A stretch of DNA of 64,000 nucleotides from Scytonema sp. UIC 10036 (lineage in GTDB: Bacteria > Cyanobacteriota > Cyanobacteriia > Cyanobacteriales > Nostocaceae), in assembly GCF_009725235.1 (NCBI RefSeq), contig NZ_WJFC01000022.1, positions 1-64,000 on the forward strand, in the 5' to 3' direction. Position numbers and translations under genes: made by a program. Each line of letters begins with the position of its first letter. Within the stretch, counting starts at the first letter, position 1. Positions 26,215 through 35,510 of the stretch are shown piece by piece. Below the pieces are notes generated by a model that saw nothing but the letters and a program-made list of their open reading frames with translations, searched no databases and was not told where the DNA came from.

Positions 26215-27996
26215 ATGACTAAAGCAACTGTACTGCAGAGCAATACTTATCAGCAGCAGACCGTCCCGACAATTCATTATCAGGTAGCGATGCCCCAACC
26301 AGAAGCACATCTGTTTGAGGTGACTCTACAAATTGTAGGCTACCCATCTCCGGTTTTGGACTTGAAATTTCCTGTATGGACTCCTGGTTCGTATTTAGTA
26401 CGGGAATACGCCAGACATTTGCAAGATTTTGCTGCTTTGACTCAAGACAAGCCGTTGCTCTGGCAGAAAATTAGTAAAAATCATTGGCAAATCGAGACGA
26501 ATGGTGCATCAAACGTGACCATTTTTTACCGAATTTTTGCTAACGAGCTAACAGTAAGGACAAATCACTTAGACGGTAGTCATGGATATTTTAATGGTGC
26601 AGCCTTGTTTTTTAGAATACCAGGTTGGGAAAAATACCCAATTGAGGTAACTGTTGTACCACCACGCCCAGACTGGCGGGTGACTACAGCACTACCTCCA
26701 GTTCCGGAAAAAGAAAATTCTTTTTATGCTTCAGATTTTGATACTCTCGTAGATAATCCTTTTGAAATTGGTAACCACCAGTTATATCAATTTGATGTTT
26801 TGGGAAAGCCCCACGAACTAGCTATCTGGGGTAAGGGCAATTTTCACGTCCAGCAAATGATTGCAGATCTGAAAAAAATTGTCAGTACAGAAGCAAAGAT
26901 GTTTGGTGGATTACCGTATCAAAAATACGTGTTTCTGCTGCATCTATTTAACCAGGCACATGGTGGTTTGGAGCATAAAAATTGTTCTTCGCTCATATAT
27001 CAGAGGTTTGGATTTCGCGATCGCGACAAATACGAGCGCTTCATGCAACTAGTCGCCCATGAGTTCTTCCACTTGTGGAACGTCAAGCGTATTCGTCCCC
27101 AAGAATTGGAAGTTTTTGACTACGATCGAGAAAACTACACGCCTTCTTTGTGGTTCTGTGAGGGGACAACAAGTTACTATGACTTACTGATACCCCTCAG
27201 GGCAGGAATTTATGACGCCAAATCCTTTCTCAGTAATTTGAGCAAGGAAATTACTCGTTATGAAACCACACCAGGGCGGAAAGTACAACCTCTGTCGGAA
27301 TCGAGTTTTGACGCTTGGATTAAACTTTACCGTCAAGATGCAAACAGTGGTAATTCCCAAATTTCCTACTATCTCAAAGGAGAATTGGTGTCTTTACTAC
27401 TGGATTTGCTGATTCGTGCGCGTAATGGAAATCAGACCTCACTTGATGATGTCATGGTCAAAATGTGGCATCAATTTGGCAAAGATGAAATTGGTTACAC
27501 TCCAGAACAATTGCAGGAAGTTATTGAGTCTGTGGCTGGAGTCGATTTATCTGATTTCTTTAAACGCTACATTGATGATACAGAAGACTTACCTTTCGGA
27601 GAGTATTTAGAACCCTTTGGCTTGCAACTGGTTGTAGAAACTGAGGAGGAACCGTATTTAGGTATAAGAGTCAGTAGCGATCGCGGGCGAGAAATCATCA
27701 AGTTTGTAGAAGCTGGCTCTCCCGCACAATTAGCCGGAATCGATGCTGGAGATGAATTGCTGGCTATTGATGGTTTGCGGATAACAGCAAATGACTTGTG
27801 CGAAAGGCTCAAAGATTACCAACCAAACGATACCATCCAAGTCACAGTTTTTCATCATGAAGAACTTCGCACCCTCCCTGTGACTTTGGCTCTTCCACGT
27901 CCTAGTAAGTATCAAGTCAAACAGCAAGAAAAACCATCTACCATCCAAAAGAAAAACTTTAGTGGTTGGTTAGGCACAACTCTTAATAATTTGTAA
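26215..27996 (+). CDS. M61 family metallopeptidase with PDZ domain
   Basis: 593 residues from ATG 26215 (a TTG at 26176 is the only upstream option). The gluzincin motif is HEFFH (282-286) with the downstream glutamate E316 in WFCEGTTSYYD, giving an intact zinc site. The N-terminal beta domain (FPVWTPGSYLVREYARHLQD) and C-terminal PDZ (VEAGSPAQLAGIDAGDELLA) are those of M61 glycyl aminopeptidases. No signal peptide is evident, so cytoplasmic. Single gene; the rubredoxin gene follows after about 100 bp. Confidence 0.93.
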   Translation: MTKATVLQSNTYQQQTVPTIHYQVAMPQPEAHLFEVTLQIVGYPSPVLDLKFPVWTPGSYLVREYARHLQDFAALTQDKPLLWQKISKNHWQIETNGASNVTIFYRIFANELTVRTNHLDGSHGYFNGAALFFRIPGWEKYPIEVTVVPPRPDWRVTTALPPVPEKENSFYASDFDTLVDNPFEIGNHQLYQFDVLGKPHELAIWGKGNFHVQQMIADLKKIVSTEAKMFGGLPYQKYVFLLHLFNQAHGGLEHKNCSSLIYQRFGFRDRDKYERFMQLVAHEFFHLWNVKRIRPQELEVFDYDRENYTPSLWFCEGTTSYYDLLIPLRAGIYDAKSFLSNLSKEITRYETTPGRKVQPLSESSFDAWIKLYRQDANSGNSQISYYLKGELVSLLLDLLIRARNGNQTSLDDVMVKMWHQFGKDEIGYTPEQLQEVIESVAGVDLSDFFKRYIDDTEDLPFGEYLEPFGLQLVVETEEEPYLGIRVSSDRGREIIKFVEAGSPAQLAGIDAGDELLAIDGLRITANDLCERLKDYQPNDTIQVTVFHHEELRTLPVTLALPRPSKYQVKQQEKPSTIQKKNFSGWLGTTLNNL

Positions 27997-28101
27997 TTTT
28001 TCATTCGTAATTCGTAATTAAATTAATAATTGCGAATTACGAATTAGAAACTGTGAACTAAGATTGAGCCAATAACAAACAAAGTATGGAGGAGGGATAC
28101 A

Positions 28102-28263
28102 ATGGAAAAGTATATATGTACTATATGCGGGTATGTATACGATCCGGAAATAGGAGATCCAGACAGTGGTATAGAACCGGGAACAGCATTTGAAGACATC
28201 CCAGAAGATTGGATATGTCCGGTTTGTGGTGCAAGAAAAGAAGATTTTGAACCGGAAGAATAA
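28102..28263 (+). CDS. Rubredoxin, small soluble type
   Basis: 53 residues. Two knuckles CTICG (C6, C9) and CPVCG (C39, C42) bind the single iron; [25 protein letters not shown] and KEDFEP complete the classic sequence. It is a one-electron carrier. It lacks the C-terminal membrane anchor of the RubA rubredoxin used in photosystem assembly, and resembles the free rubredoxins of anaerobes. A strong ribosome-binding site, GGAGGAGGG, stands before the ATG. Redox partner unknown. Confidence 0.95.
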   Translation: MEKYICTICGYVYDPEIGDPDSGIEPGTAFEDIPEDWICPVCGARKEDFEPEE

Positions 28264-28363
28264 GAATTACTTATATAACAGTCCTAAATCATTTCTAAGA
28301 AAACTAAATCCCCGACTTCTTTAAGGATACAACTGGCAAATGAGGAGTCAGACCCCTCACCTC

Positions 28364-28408
28364 GTTCCCAGCCTCAGGCTGGGAATGCCTTAAGAGAGGC
28401 TCCGCCTC
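28364..28408. repeat. Palindromic repeat cluster (CCCAGCCTCAGGCTGGG)
   Basis: GTTCCCAGCCTCAGGCTGGGAAT (28364-28386) is a palindrome followed by GAGGCTCCGCCTC (28396-28408); same family as the cluster at 13437-13543. Confidence 0.8.
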
Positions 28409-28443
28409 CCGTCTCAAGCCAGTTTTGCTCTGCGGAGTCTGCT

Positions 28444-28737
28444 GTGCTGCATTTTACCTTTTGGAATCAGGGTGCGTGGGAGATCTATGGCTGGACGAAA
28501 GAAGAATCCTTAGGAAAAAACTCTTACACCCTGTTGCCAATCAAATTCCCCCAACCAATAGAAGAAATTGAAGCTGAATTGTTTAGCACCGGGCGTTGGC
28601 AAGGGGAATTGGTTCGGACAAAGAAAGATGGTACTGCCATTGTTACAATGAGTCGTTGGGCTTTGAAAGGACTGTATAGCGAAAGAATCCTCAACTATAC
28701 CGCAAGGTTAGTTGAGGTGCGTTCACCACCCATCTGA
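28444..28737 (+). pseudogene. PAS-domain fragment
   Basis: About 95 codons reading FWNQGAWEIYGWTKEESLGK, FSTGRWQGELVRTKKDGT and VTMSRWALKG, which is the second half of a PAS sensor domain as found in cyanobacterial hybrid kinases. There is no proper start (the frame opens in a palindromic-repeat area) and the protein stops soon after the domain, with no kinase. It is best read as a relic of a larger sensor gene, cut at the repeat cluster 28364-28408. Confidence 0.7.
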
Positions 28738-28950
28738 ATTAATTGTGATTGTTGCCGAGCTTTCACCAGTGACCACCTGACCAGTAACCAGTGACCAGTT
28801 ATTTCTTAGATTATTTGCACCGACTTACTAATATGTTCGTAAAAATTCAGATAAATTGGGGAAGATTGGGGGTTTAAGGTCAGGAGTTTTTTTTGATAAA
28901 TGTTGGGGTTATCGTTATTACTATAACTTGTTGTTTGAGGAAAATTCTTG

Positions 28951-31254
28951 ATGAGCAATGTACCCCACTCTGAATACAAATATCAAATAGGGGGAAGTTT
29001 GCCTCCCAATGCTCCTACCTATATTGAGAGAGAAGCAGATTTTGATCTCTACAATGCTCTACTCGTGGGTGAATATTGTTATGTCCTCAATTCACGCCAA
29101 ATGGGTAAATCTTCCCTCAGAATTCATACCATGTTTAAGCTGCACGAACAAGGAATGTGCTGTGCAGAAATTGAACTCAGTGGAATTGGTAGCCAACAGA
29201 TTACACCACAGCAATGGTATGGAGGTATTATTCAGGAGTTAATCAGTGGGTTTGAACTAAAAGTAAACCGTCGTAATTGGCAACGCGAACAAAATGATTT
29301 ATCGCCAATACAACGTTTAGGAGAGTTTATTGAAACCATTTTATTAAAGCAAATTGATAAAAAAATTATTATTTTTATTGATGAAATAGATAGCGTTCTT
29401 AGTTTAAGTTTTTCTACCGATGAATTTTTTGCTTTGATTCGTAATTGTTATGATAAACGTGCAACTAAGCCAGAGTATAGAAGGCTTTCTTTTGTACTTT
29501 TGGGAGTAGCAACACCTTCAGATCTGATTAAAGATGAATTTGCAACACCTTTTAATATTGGTCGGGCTATTGAATTGAAAGGGTTTCAATTTCATGAAAG
29601 TGCGGCTTTAATTGAGGGATTACTTGACAAAGTGAGTCATCCTGAAGCTGTTTTAAAGGAAATTCTTTACTGGAGTGGCGGACAACCTTTTCTAACGCAA
29701 AAAATATGTTGGCTGATTTCTCAAGAACCAGAAATACAAACTCCCGAATCAATTGGTCAATTAGTACGATCGCGAATTATTAATGATTGGGAATCTTACG
29801 ACCAGCCAGAACACTTGAGAACCATTCACGATCGCATTTTACGCTCTCGTTCTCAGCAAAAGTTACTACACCTATATTTACTAATTTTAAAACGAGGCAA
29901 AATCCCGGCAAAAAATAATTGCGAGCATTTGGAATTACGTTTATCTGGGTTAGTACACCAGCAACAGGGTCAGTTAGTTGTAAAAAACCCAATATATCAA
30001 GCTGTTTTCAATCGCCATTGGGTTAACCAACAAATCCCAACTCCTGAAACTCGCGTGAATTTCCTTCCTATAAAAGCGGTAACGGTGGCGAGTCTTTTAG
30101 TGACCTGTTTGACCGTTGGAATGAGAACGCTAGGTTTTCTGCAATCCTGGGAACTGCAAGCTTATGACCAATTGATGCAATTGCGACCCAATGAGGGAAA
30201 AGATGAGCGGCTTTTACTTGTTACTATTACCGAACAAGACGTGCAATCTCAACCTGTTACAGAACGAGGTGCTGCTTCCCTATCCGAACGCTCGTTGACA
30301 CAGTTGTTAGCTAAATTAGAGCGATCGCAACCGCGAGCTATTGGTTTGGATATATATCGTGAAATACCTGTAAGCGCAAAGAACAAAGACTTAGCGATCG
30401 CTCTGAAAAATAGTAGTTTTTTTGCTATCTGTAAGTATGGCAATCCGGGTGTTGCTGCTCCAAAAGAAGTTTCAAACAATCATCAAGGCTTTAATAATGT
30501 TGTCATAGACTTTGATGATGTTCTCCGCCGCCATCTCTTGGCAGTGAGTAATGCCAAGCCATGTCAAAATAGTTATGCTTTTAGTTGGCAATTAGCTACA
30601 CATTATTTACTTCAAGAGAAAATTAAAAGCGGTTTTACGTCGGAGTCTTATTTAAGAATTGGTCAAACAGTCTTTAAGACTTTAGAAAGAAATACGAGTT
30701 TTTATCATAATATTAATGCTAGCGGTTATCAAATATTGCTCAATTACCGCGCTGCTGAACCTATCGCTGAAAAAGTTACCATGCAAGAAGTCCTGAGCGA
30801 TCGATTCAATCCCGATTTAGCCAAAGATCGTATCGTTCTCATTGGTACAACCGATCCTAGTTTTAACGACCATCGCTGGCGCACGATTTCTGGTAGAGGT
30901 CAGGGATCGGTACGAAGTTTGACTGGTTTGGAAATCCAAGCACATATGGTCAGTCAACTTCTGAGCAGTGTATTGGATCGCAGACCCTTAATTTGGTGGT
31001 TGTCAAAACCACTAGAAGTTTTATGGATTGGGTTTTGGTCATTCGTTGGGGGTCTAGTGGCGTGGTCTTTTAGGTCACCTGCAAGTATTTTACTAGGAGA
31101 AGCGATCGCGGTTACGGTTTTATACGGCAGTTGTTGGAGCTTATTGGTGCTACAGGGTGGATGGTTACCGTTAGTTCCTTCTGCTTTTGCTTTGATGGTG
31201 ACTGCTAGTGGTTTAGTAATTATTGATACTTTAAGGTATAAGACAAATTCTTAA
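28951..31254 (+). CDS. AAA-like (AAA_35) ATPase fused to CHASE2 membrane sensor
   Basis: 767 residues from ATG 28951. The N-terminal ~330 are an AAA_35/STAND-type ATPase: YKYQIGGSLPPNAPTYIERE, Walker A NSRQMGKSSL (47-56), Walker B IIIFIDEIDSV and WSGGQPFLTQKICWL. A first membrane helix (VASLLVTCLTVGMRTLGFL) leads to a CHASE2 extracellular sensor (DQLMQLRPNEGKDERLLLV, SQPRAIGLDIYREIP) and three C-terminal helices, but no kinase or cyclase follows. The ATPase is thus the likely output on the cytoplasmic side. A DUF928 gene follows, a combination recurring in cyanobacteria. Ligand unknown. Confidence 0.85.
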   Translation: MSNVPHSEYKYQIGGSLPPNAPTYIEREADFDLYNALLVGEYCYVLNSRQMGKSSLRIHTMFKLHEQGMCCAEIELSGIGSQQITPQQWYGGIIQELISGFELKVNRRNWQREQNDLSPIQRLGEFIETILLKQIDKKIIIFIDEIDSVLSLSFSTDEFFALIRNCYDKRATKPEYRRLSFVLLGVATPSDLIKDEFATPFNIGRAIELKGFQFHESAALIEGLLDKVSHPEAVLKEILYWSGGQPFLTQKICWLISQEPEIQTPESIGQLVRSRIINDWESYDQPEHLRTIHDRILRSRSQQKLLHLYLLILKRGKIPAKNNCEHLELRLSGLVHQQQGQLVVKNPIYQAVFNRHWVNQQIPTPETRVNFLPIKAVTVASLLVTCLTVGMRTLGFLQSWELQAYDQLMQLRPNEGKDERLLLVTITEQDVQSQPVTERGAASLSERSLTQLLAKLERSQPRAIGLDIYREIPVSAKNKDLAIALKNSSFFAICKYGNPGVAAPKEVSNNHQGFNNVVIDFDDVLRRHLLAVSNAKPCQNSYAFSWQLATHYLLQEKIKSGFTSESYLRIGQTVFKTLERNTSFYHNINASGYQILLNYRAAEPIAEKVTMQEVLSDRFNPDLAKDRIVLIGTTDPSFNDHRWRTISGRGQGSVRSLTGLEIQAHMVSQLLSSVLDRRPLIWWLSKPLEVLWIGFWSFVGGLVAWSFRSPASILLGEAIAVTVLYGSCWSLLVLQGGWLPLVPSAFALMVTASGLVIIDTLRYKTNS

Positions 31255-31499
31255 TTAATAAAACTACTCCTATCTCGTTTAAAGATTCTTAATTAAATGA
31301 ACCTTACTAGGCGCAGAGGACACAGAGGACAGAGGAGAAGAGGATCAATCTTATTGCGGAAAGGGAGTCACATCCGGAATGCGATAATTTAAATTTGTAG
31401 TTTAGTGTCGGTAATTGGACATAATTAATTTCAATCGTGTTTTTGCACGTGGACAATGCCCCATGCCTAATGCCCAGCCCTTTGCGGTATTATTCCAAA

Positions 31500-32306
31500 A
31501 TGAAAGAATTACAGAAATTACAGTTAAAAGGGTTATTGATTCTGTCTTGGGTAATATGTAGCTGGAATCTCGTTTCCATACCCTCACAAGCACAAACCCA
31601 AATCATTACAAACAACACATCTCAATCAAAAATTCGCTTTATCCCACCATACAACGATCCTCCCGATCGGGGAACACCTCCAACAAATGACGGTACGGGA
31701 AGCCGAGGCGATTGTCTTGCAAAAAAAAATAAGCCTCCACTGACTCGCCTAGCAGGTAGCCATAACTTGAAATTGACCGTACAAGAACGTCCTACTCTCT
31801 GGATTTACGTTCCTTATACTTCCAATGAAGTTAACGACGGCGAGTTTGTCCTGCAAAATGGGGATATAGACGTTTATCGAACTCGTTTTAAATTAAACGC
31901 AACACCGGGTATTGTTAGTGTAAGTTTGCCGTCAGATCTTCCACCTTTGGCAGTTGGTAAAGAATATCGTTGGTATGTAGATATTAACTGCCCGAGTGCA
32001 ACATCTAATAGCGAATCACTAACACCAGCTTCTTTAACTGGAGTTGTGCAGAGAGTTTCAGCATCACCGGAACTGCAAAAGGAGCTAAGTGCCGCAAAAA
32101 CACCTCTAGAAAGAATTGCTGTTTATGCCAAACAAGGTATTTGGTTGGAGACACTAACAGAATTAGCCCAACTACGTTTGAAAGAACCACAAAATACTAA
32201 CCTTCAGAATGTTTGGAAGGATTTGTTAAGTGCTGAAAATGTTAACTTGGGAATAATTGTACAAGAACCTATTGTTGGCAGCGTGACAGTGACCAGTAAG
32301 CAGTGA
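31500..32306 (+). CDS. DUF928 family exported protein
   Basis: 268 residues from ATG 31500. Signal peptide KGLLILSWVICSWNLVSI ending near SQAQTQ. The mature protein has PPDRGTPPTNDGTGSRG, RPTLWIYVPYT, FVLQNGDIDVYRTRFKL and GKEYRWYVDINC, the signature order of DUF928, a cyanobacterial periplasmic or outer family. DUF928 genes often lie beside CHASE2 or CHAT genes, as here (245 bp downstream of the AAA-CHASE2 gene). The protein might be the extracytoplasmic partner of the CHASE2 sensor; this is inference from neighbourhood only. Confidence 0.85.
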   Translation: MKELQKLQLKGLLILSWVICSWNLVSIPSQAQTQIITNNTSQSKIRFIPPYNDPPDRGTPPTNDGTGSRGDCLAKKNKPPLTRLAGSHNLKLTVQERPTLWIYVPYTSNEVNDGEFVLQNGDIDVYRTRFKLNATPGIVSVSLPSDLPPLAVGKEYRWYVDINCPSATSNSESLTPASLTGVVQRVSASPELQKELSAAKTPLERIAVYAKQGIWLETLTELAQLRLKEPQNTNLQNVWKDLLSAENVNLGIIVQEPIVGSVTVTSKQ

Positions 32307-32421
32307 CCGTTACGGGTTCGCCAGCTTCTCTCTCTTACTCTGCGCCCTCTGCGCCTCTGCGGTTCAATATGCACAATAGATATGGAACAGCTTATAACTC
32401 TTGACTGAGAAGGGGGGTAAC

Positions 32422-33894
32422 TTGGTACAAACAACTTTTGTCTGGAAACCCATTGAAGATTTGCCTCTAAATTGGATGGCATTAGCTTCTACTGAACTGG
32501 AAGGTCTTGCGAGAATTTGGAAAAGTCAGGCTAGGAAATTTCAGGAGTCTGATGCATTGAAGAAATTTTATGAGCAGCTGAGCCGAGAGTGGGCTATTGA
32601 AACAGGCATAATAGAAAATCTTTATTCTATTGATAGAGATACAACACAACTTCTGATTGAAAAAGGAATTGAAACAACTTTAATTCCTTATGGTACCACC
32701 GATCAACCAGCAGAGAGAATTGTTCCGGTTTTAATTGACCAGCAAGAGGCTTTAGAATCATTATTTAGTTTTGTTGCTCAAAAGCGAGAACTTTCGATTT
32801 TTTATATAAGAGAACTACATCAAATTTTCACACAGCACCAAGAAACAGTTGATGCTGTAGATGCTTTTGGGCATAAAGTACAAGTTCCTTTACTACACGG
32901 ACAATGGAAGCAAAAGCCCAATAATCCAACTCTTAGAGATGGAAAAGTACATGAGTATTCTCCTCCTTTGCAAGTTCAATCTGAAATGGAGCGCTTAGTC
33001 AGTATGCATTTAGAGGATACGAAACAGGGAGTTCCTCCAGAACTTGAAGCAGCTTGGTTACATCATCGCTTCACCCAAATTCATCCATTTCAAGATGGGA
33101 ATGGACGAGTAGCACGAGCATTAGCTTCGTTTATTTTTATCAAAGCAGGTTGGTTTCCCTTAGTTATTAGTCGAGACTTTAGAGATGAATATCTTGATGG
33201 GTTACAAGAAGCAGACAAGGGCAATTTATTCAATTTAGTTAATTTATTTGCCAAGCTGCAAAAGAAAGCATTTGTCAAGGTTCTCAGTCTTTCGGAAAAT
33301 GTTCTCAACGATGGAGAGCCACTTAAAAAAGTGATTTTAGCAGGCATAGAACGCCTAAAAGCTAGGAAAGAACAACAAACTCAGCAAATGCAAAGTCAGG
33401 CATTTGAGCTTGCTGAAAAACTAGAAGATATTGCAGAAGCCAAATTTGGACTAGTTGCCTTGGAACTCAATCATGAATTGAAGTCCCTAGAAGAAGTTTA
33501 TTTTGCAGATGTACAACGAAGCGATAAAAATAACGATTACTGGTACAGGCAACAAATTATTCAAATAGCTATTGCATTACAGTATTACGCGGACACTAGA
33601 ACTTACCGTTCTTGGGTTAGGCTAAAAATTAAGGAGGATAGACAAACTGAGATTATTCTCTCTTTCCATGCACTGGGTTTTGAGTTTTTTGGCATTATGG
33701 CAGCATCTGCCTTCATTGAGTACCGGGATAAAACTGAAGAACAAGAAGTCACTTTCCTTCAACCTCGTGTTTTGTGTAGCGAAGTTTTCCAATTTTCTTA
33801 TACTGAGAAAGAAGATTTTGTTATTCAACGGTTCGATCCTTGGCTAGAGGATGTCCTCCTAGTAGGGCTAGACCAGTGGAGGAAGCAACTTTAG
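32422..33894 (+). CDS. Fic-family AMPylase-like protein
   Basis: 490 residues from a TTG at 32422 preceded by AGGGGGGT (an in-frame TTG at 32401 lacks such a site). The Fic core HPFQDGNGRVAR (H at residue 221) is intact, so nucleotidyl transfer to a target Tyr, Ser or Thr is expected. Near residue 61 the segment TGIIENLYSI matches the class II inhibitory helix (S/T)xxxE(G/N), so the enzyme probably restrains itself and needs no antitoxin. The C-terminal ~200 residues are alpha-helical with no recognised domain. It borders the decayed anti-phage-type genes that start at 33898. Target unknown. Confidence 0.88.
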   Translation: MVQTTFVWKPIEDLPLNWMALASTELEGLARIWKSQARKFQESDALKKFYEQLSREWAIETGIIENLYSIDRDTTQLLIEKGIETTLIPYGTTDQPAERIVPVLIDQQEALESLFSFVAQKRELSIFYIRELHQIFTQHQETVDAVDAFGHKVQVPLLHGQWKQKPNNPTLRDGKVHEYSPPLQVQSEMERLVSMHLEDTKQGVPPELEAAWLHHRFTQIHPFQDGNGRVARALASFIFIKAGWFPLVISRDFRDEYLDGLQEADKGNLFNLVNLFAKLQKKAFVKVLSLSENVLNDGEPLKKVILAGIERLKARKEQQTQQMQSQAFELAEKLEDIAEAKFGLVALELNHELKSLEEVYFADVQRSDKNNDYWYRQQIIQIAIALQYYADTRTYRSWVRLKIKEDRQTEIILSFHALGFEFFGIMAASAFIEYRDKTEEQEVTFLQPRVLCSEVFQFSYTEKEDFVIQRFDPWLEDVLLVGLDQWRKQL

Positions 33895-33897
33895 CCA

Positions 33898-33990
33898 ATG
33901 AATACGACTTACCCCAAACGCCTCATTGAGGTTGACCTACCTATCAAGCGAATTTCCCCCCATGCACGGCGAGAAATTTTTGGCGATTAG
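33898..33990 (+). pseudogene. N-terminal stub of a DUF1156 DNA methylase-like gene
   Basis: Thirty codons from ATG 33898: MNTTYPKRLIEVDLPIKR, then ISPHARRE, then a stop. This is the recognisable start of DUF1156 proteins, predicted adenine-specific DNA methylases that normally run to ~900 residues. The rest is gone. The reading stops only 3 residues after the conserved part, so a deletion or rearrangement removed the body. It begins 3 bp after the Fic stop. Confidence 0.6.
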
Positions 33991-34117
33991 CCCAAGCACT
34001 ATCAACGTTACAGATGTTTTTTTCTTTACTTCTCCTCTCTGTGCAGTCCTAATATGAGTTAAAGGTGATATTTTAGTTAAAATATTTATTATGTAAGCAA
34101 CATGAGGTGAGAGGTAG

Positions 34118-34444
34118 ATGAAAAATAAGCCTTTTAGCGAACTTCGTAAAAAAATGACACCAGAGCAGCAAGCAGAAAGTGAGATGCAAGCAAATCTTGC
34201 ACTATTATATTTAACACTTTCTGAAGTCAGGGAATCTGTAGGCAAGACGCAAAGCGAAGTTGCTGAGAATATGGGGATAGGTCAACCTGCTCTTTCAAAA
34301 ATTGAGCATCAGAACGATATTCAGGTTTCTACGCTCTCAAGATATATTACATCTCTCGGCGGAAATCTCACAATCACTGCACGTTTTCCTAATAGAGAAA
34401 TTGTCATCACTCAATTTGGAGTGACAGACTCATTACAGCATTGA
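34118..34444 (+). CDS. XRE-family helix-turn-helix protein (HigA-like)
   Basis: 108 residues. The HTH is VGKTQSEVAENMGIGQPALS with KIEHQNDIQVSTLSRYITSL, followed by GGNLTITARFPNREIVI, the layout of HigA-type antitoxins and XRE repressors. AGGTGAGAGGTAG precedes the ATG. No HigB/RelE gene is adjacent. The last third of this gene is duplicated at 35511 without the HTH, so this is the intact parent copy. Probably autoregulatory. Confidence 0.8.
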   Translation: MKNKPFSELRKKMTPEQQAESEMQANLALLYLTLSEVRESVGKTQSEVAENMGIGQPALSKIEHQNDIQVSTLSRYITSLGGNLTITARFPNREIVITQFGVTDSLQH

Positions 34445-34557
34445 TTTAAGGGCAAGGTATTTTATGGGACGCGGAGGAAAGGATATGAAAAATGTTGGGT
34501 GGATGGTGTGCTAGCAAGAAAGGTTTAGGATTTTAATTAGTATAGGAGGAAACTAGA

Positions 34558-34794
34558 TGAAAATTTCTTTAGACATACCTGAAGATGCCTTTAAGACTTG
34601 TTATTCCTCACCCGAAAAATTTGCTTCTGCTCTCCGAAAAGCAGCTGCTATAGCAATTCCCACTTCCGTGAGGTACAGAAAAAATAATTAACCGCAGATG
34701 AACGCAGACGGACGCAGACGAATTTGTACCTTAGCAGACTGGGAAACGCTATATTTACTGGTATCAACGTACAGAAATTTCTCAAGGAAGAGCT
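34558..34794 (+). pseudogene. UPF0175 antitoxin gene, interrupted copy
   Basis: Starts MKISLDIPEDAFKT like the intact gene at 35748, but after 31 codons (KAAA) it is broken by the MITE at 34651-34751. It resumes with TTTACTGGTATCAACG and diverges from the parent after 34794. No functional protein is expected. Confidence 0.85.
34651..34751. mobile_element. 101-bp MITE with TA target duplication
   Basis: Ends are TAGCAATTCCCA at 34651 and TGGGAAACGCTA ending at 34751; the reverse complement of the latter is TAGCGTTTCCCA, so 10 of 12 end positions match. It is flanked by TA on both sides (34649-34650, 34752-34753). The duplicated copy at 35511-35882 preserves the empty site: GCTGC-TA-TTTACTGG. 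The inside includes ACGCAGACGGACGCAGACG. TA duplication and end sequence suit a non-autonomous IS630/Tc1-mariner derivative; no transposase inside. Confidence 0.88.
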
Positions 34795-34828
34795 AAAGCT
34801 GTACAGCAATCTAAAGTGAAAATTCGTT

Positions 34829-35191
34829 ATGACAACCATAAGCATTGATCGAGTACAATTCGTACAAAATGATATTCCCACTCGCCTTCATAACTTGGCG
34901 GCTCACCTGACTAAAATCAATTTACTTTCAACTGAGACAACACAACCTGATGAAGCAATTCGTCTCATTAGGGAAAGTCAGTACTTTATTGAGTGGACAG
35001 CTCGAGAGATGGATATTGACACTGCCGCAGAGTTGGTAGATTTAATGCGCGTTTTGTCTGGGTGGAAATTGAATTGGGAAAGTACATGGTCTGACGCCAC
35101 AGCCAGAAACCAAGTAACTGTTCAAGCTAGCTCTTGGTCGCAACGAGTTTTGGAGATGTCGGGAAAGTTGAATGAGCCTGCTGCATCTTAG
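34829..35191 (+). CDS. Conserved-type hypothetical protein
   Basis: 120 residues, mostly helical and acidic: DIPTRLHNLAAHLTKINLLS, RLIRESQYFIEWTAREMDID, LVDLMRVLSGWKLNWESTW. No domain is recognised. It reads like a small cyanobacterial soluble protein. It sits between the two duplicated antitoxin segments and may be cargo of the rearrangement. It starts at ATG 34829. Confidence 0.6.
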   Translation: MTTISIDRVQFVQNDIPTRLHNLAAHLTKINLLSTETTQPDEAIRLIRESQYFIEWTAREMDIDTAAELVDLMRVLSGWKLNWESTWSDATARNQVTVQASSWSQRVLEMSGKLNEPAAS

Positions 35192-35510
35192 GCGATCGCT
35201 CTTGGAGTGTCCAATGGAAGCGATCGCTAACTGCTTTTAATGCCAGCTTTGTACAATTTGAGCAATGCGATCGTGCTCCATTAAACCCACACTCACAGTC
35301 CCAATGGACTCGGGCTATGTAGTCCCTATCATCCATCAGCACCACATCTGGAGCATTTCCCTGTGAATAATTGTACTCAACTACATACAGACAAAGCGGG
35401 TATTACTCAGCAGATGTAAATAACTGAACGTTATTGCAACTCACGCATTTACGCGCCCGCAGCTTTTCGTCTTCCCCCCAACTAACTCGGTCGGCACGGA
35501 AATAGACCCA
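35192..35510. other. Intergenic region with coding debris on the minus strand
   Basis: The minus strand holds broken coding-like pieces: a segment reading WVYFRADRVSWGEDEKLRAR (about 35513-35440) that ends at a stop near 35410, and one with CECGFNGARSHCSNC (about 35300-35250), a possible zinc-binding remnant. Neither has a complete gene structure. No intact gene is supported. Confidence 0.3.

Larger units (their letters stand above)
34323..34794. repeat. Direct duplication, copy 1 (XRE 3' end to UPF0175 5' part)
   Basis: This stretch repeats at 35511-35882 with few mismatches. It spans the end of the XRE gene, the 110-bp spacer and the start of a UPF0175 gene. Copy 1 additionally carries the 101-bp element 34651-34751 and a TA duplication; removing them gives about the length of copy 2 (369 versus 372 bp). 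Confidence 0.9.
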
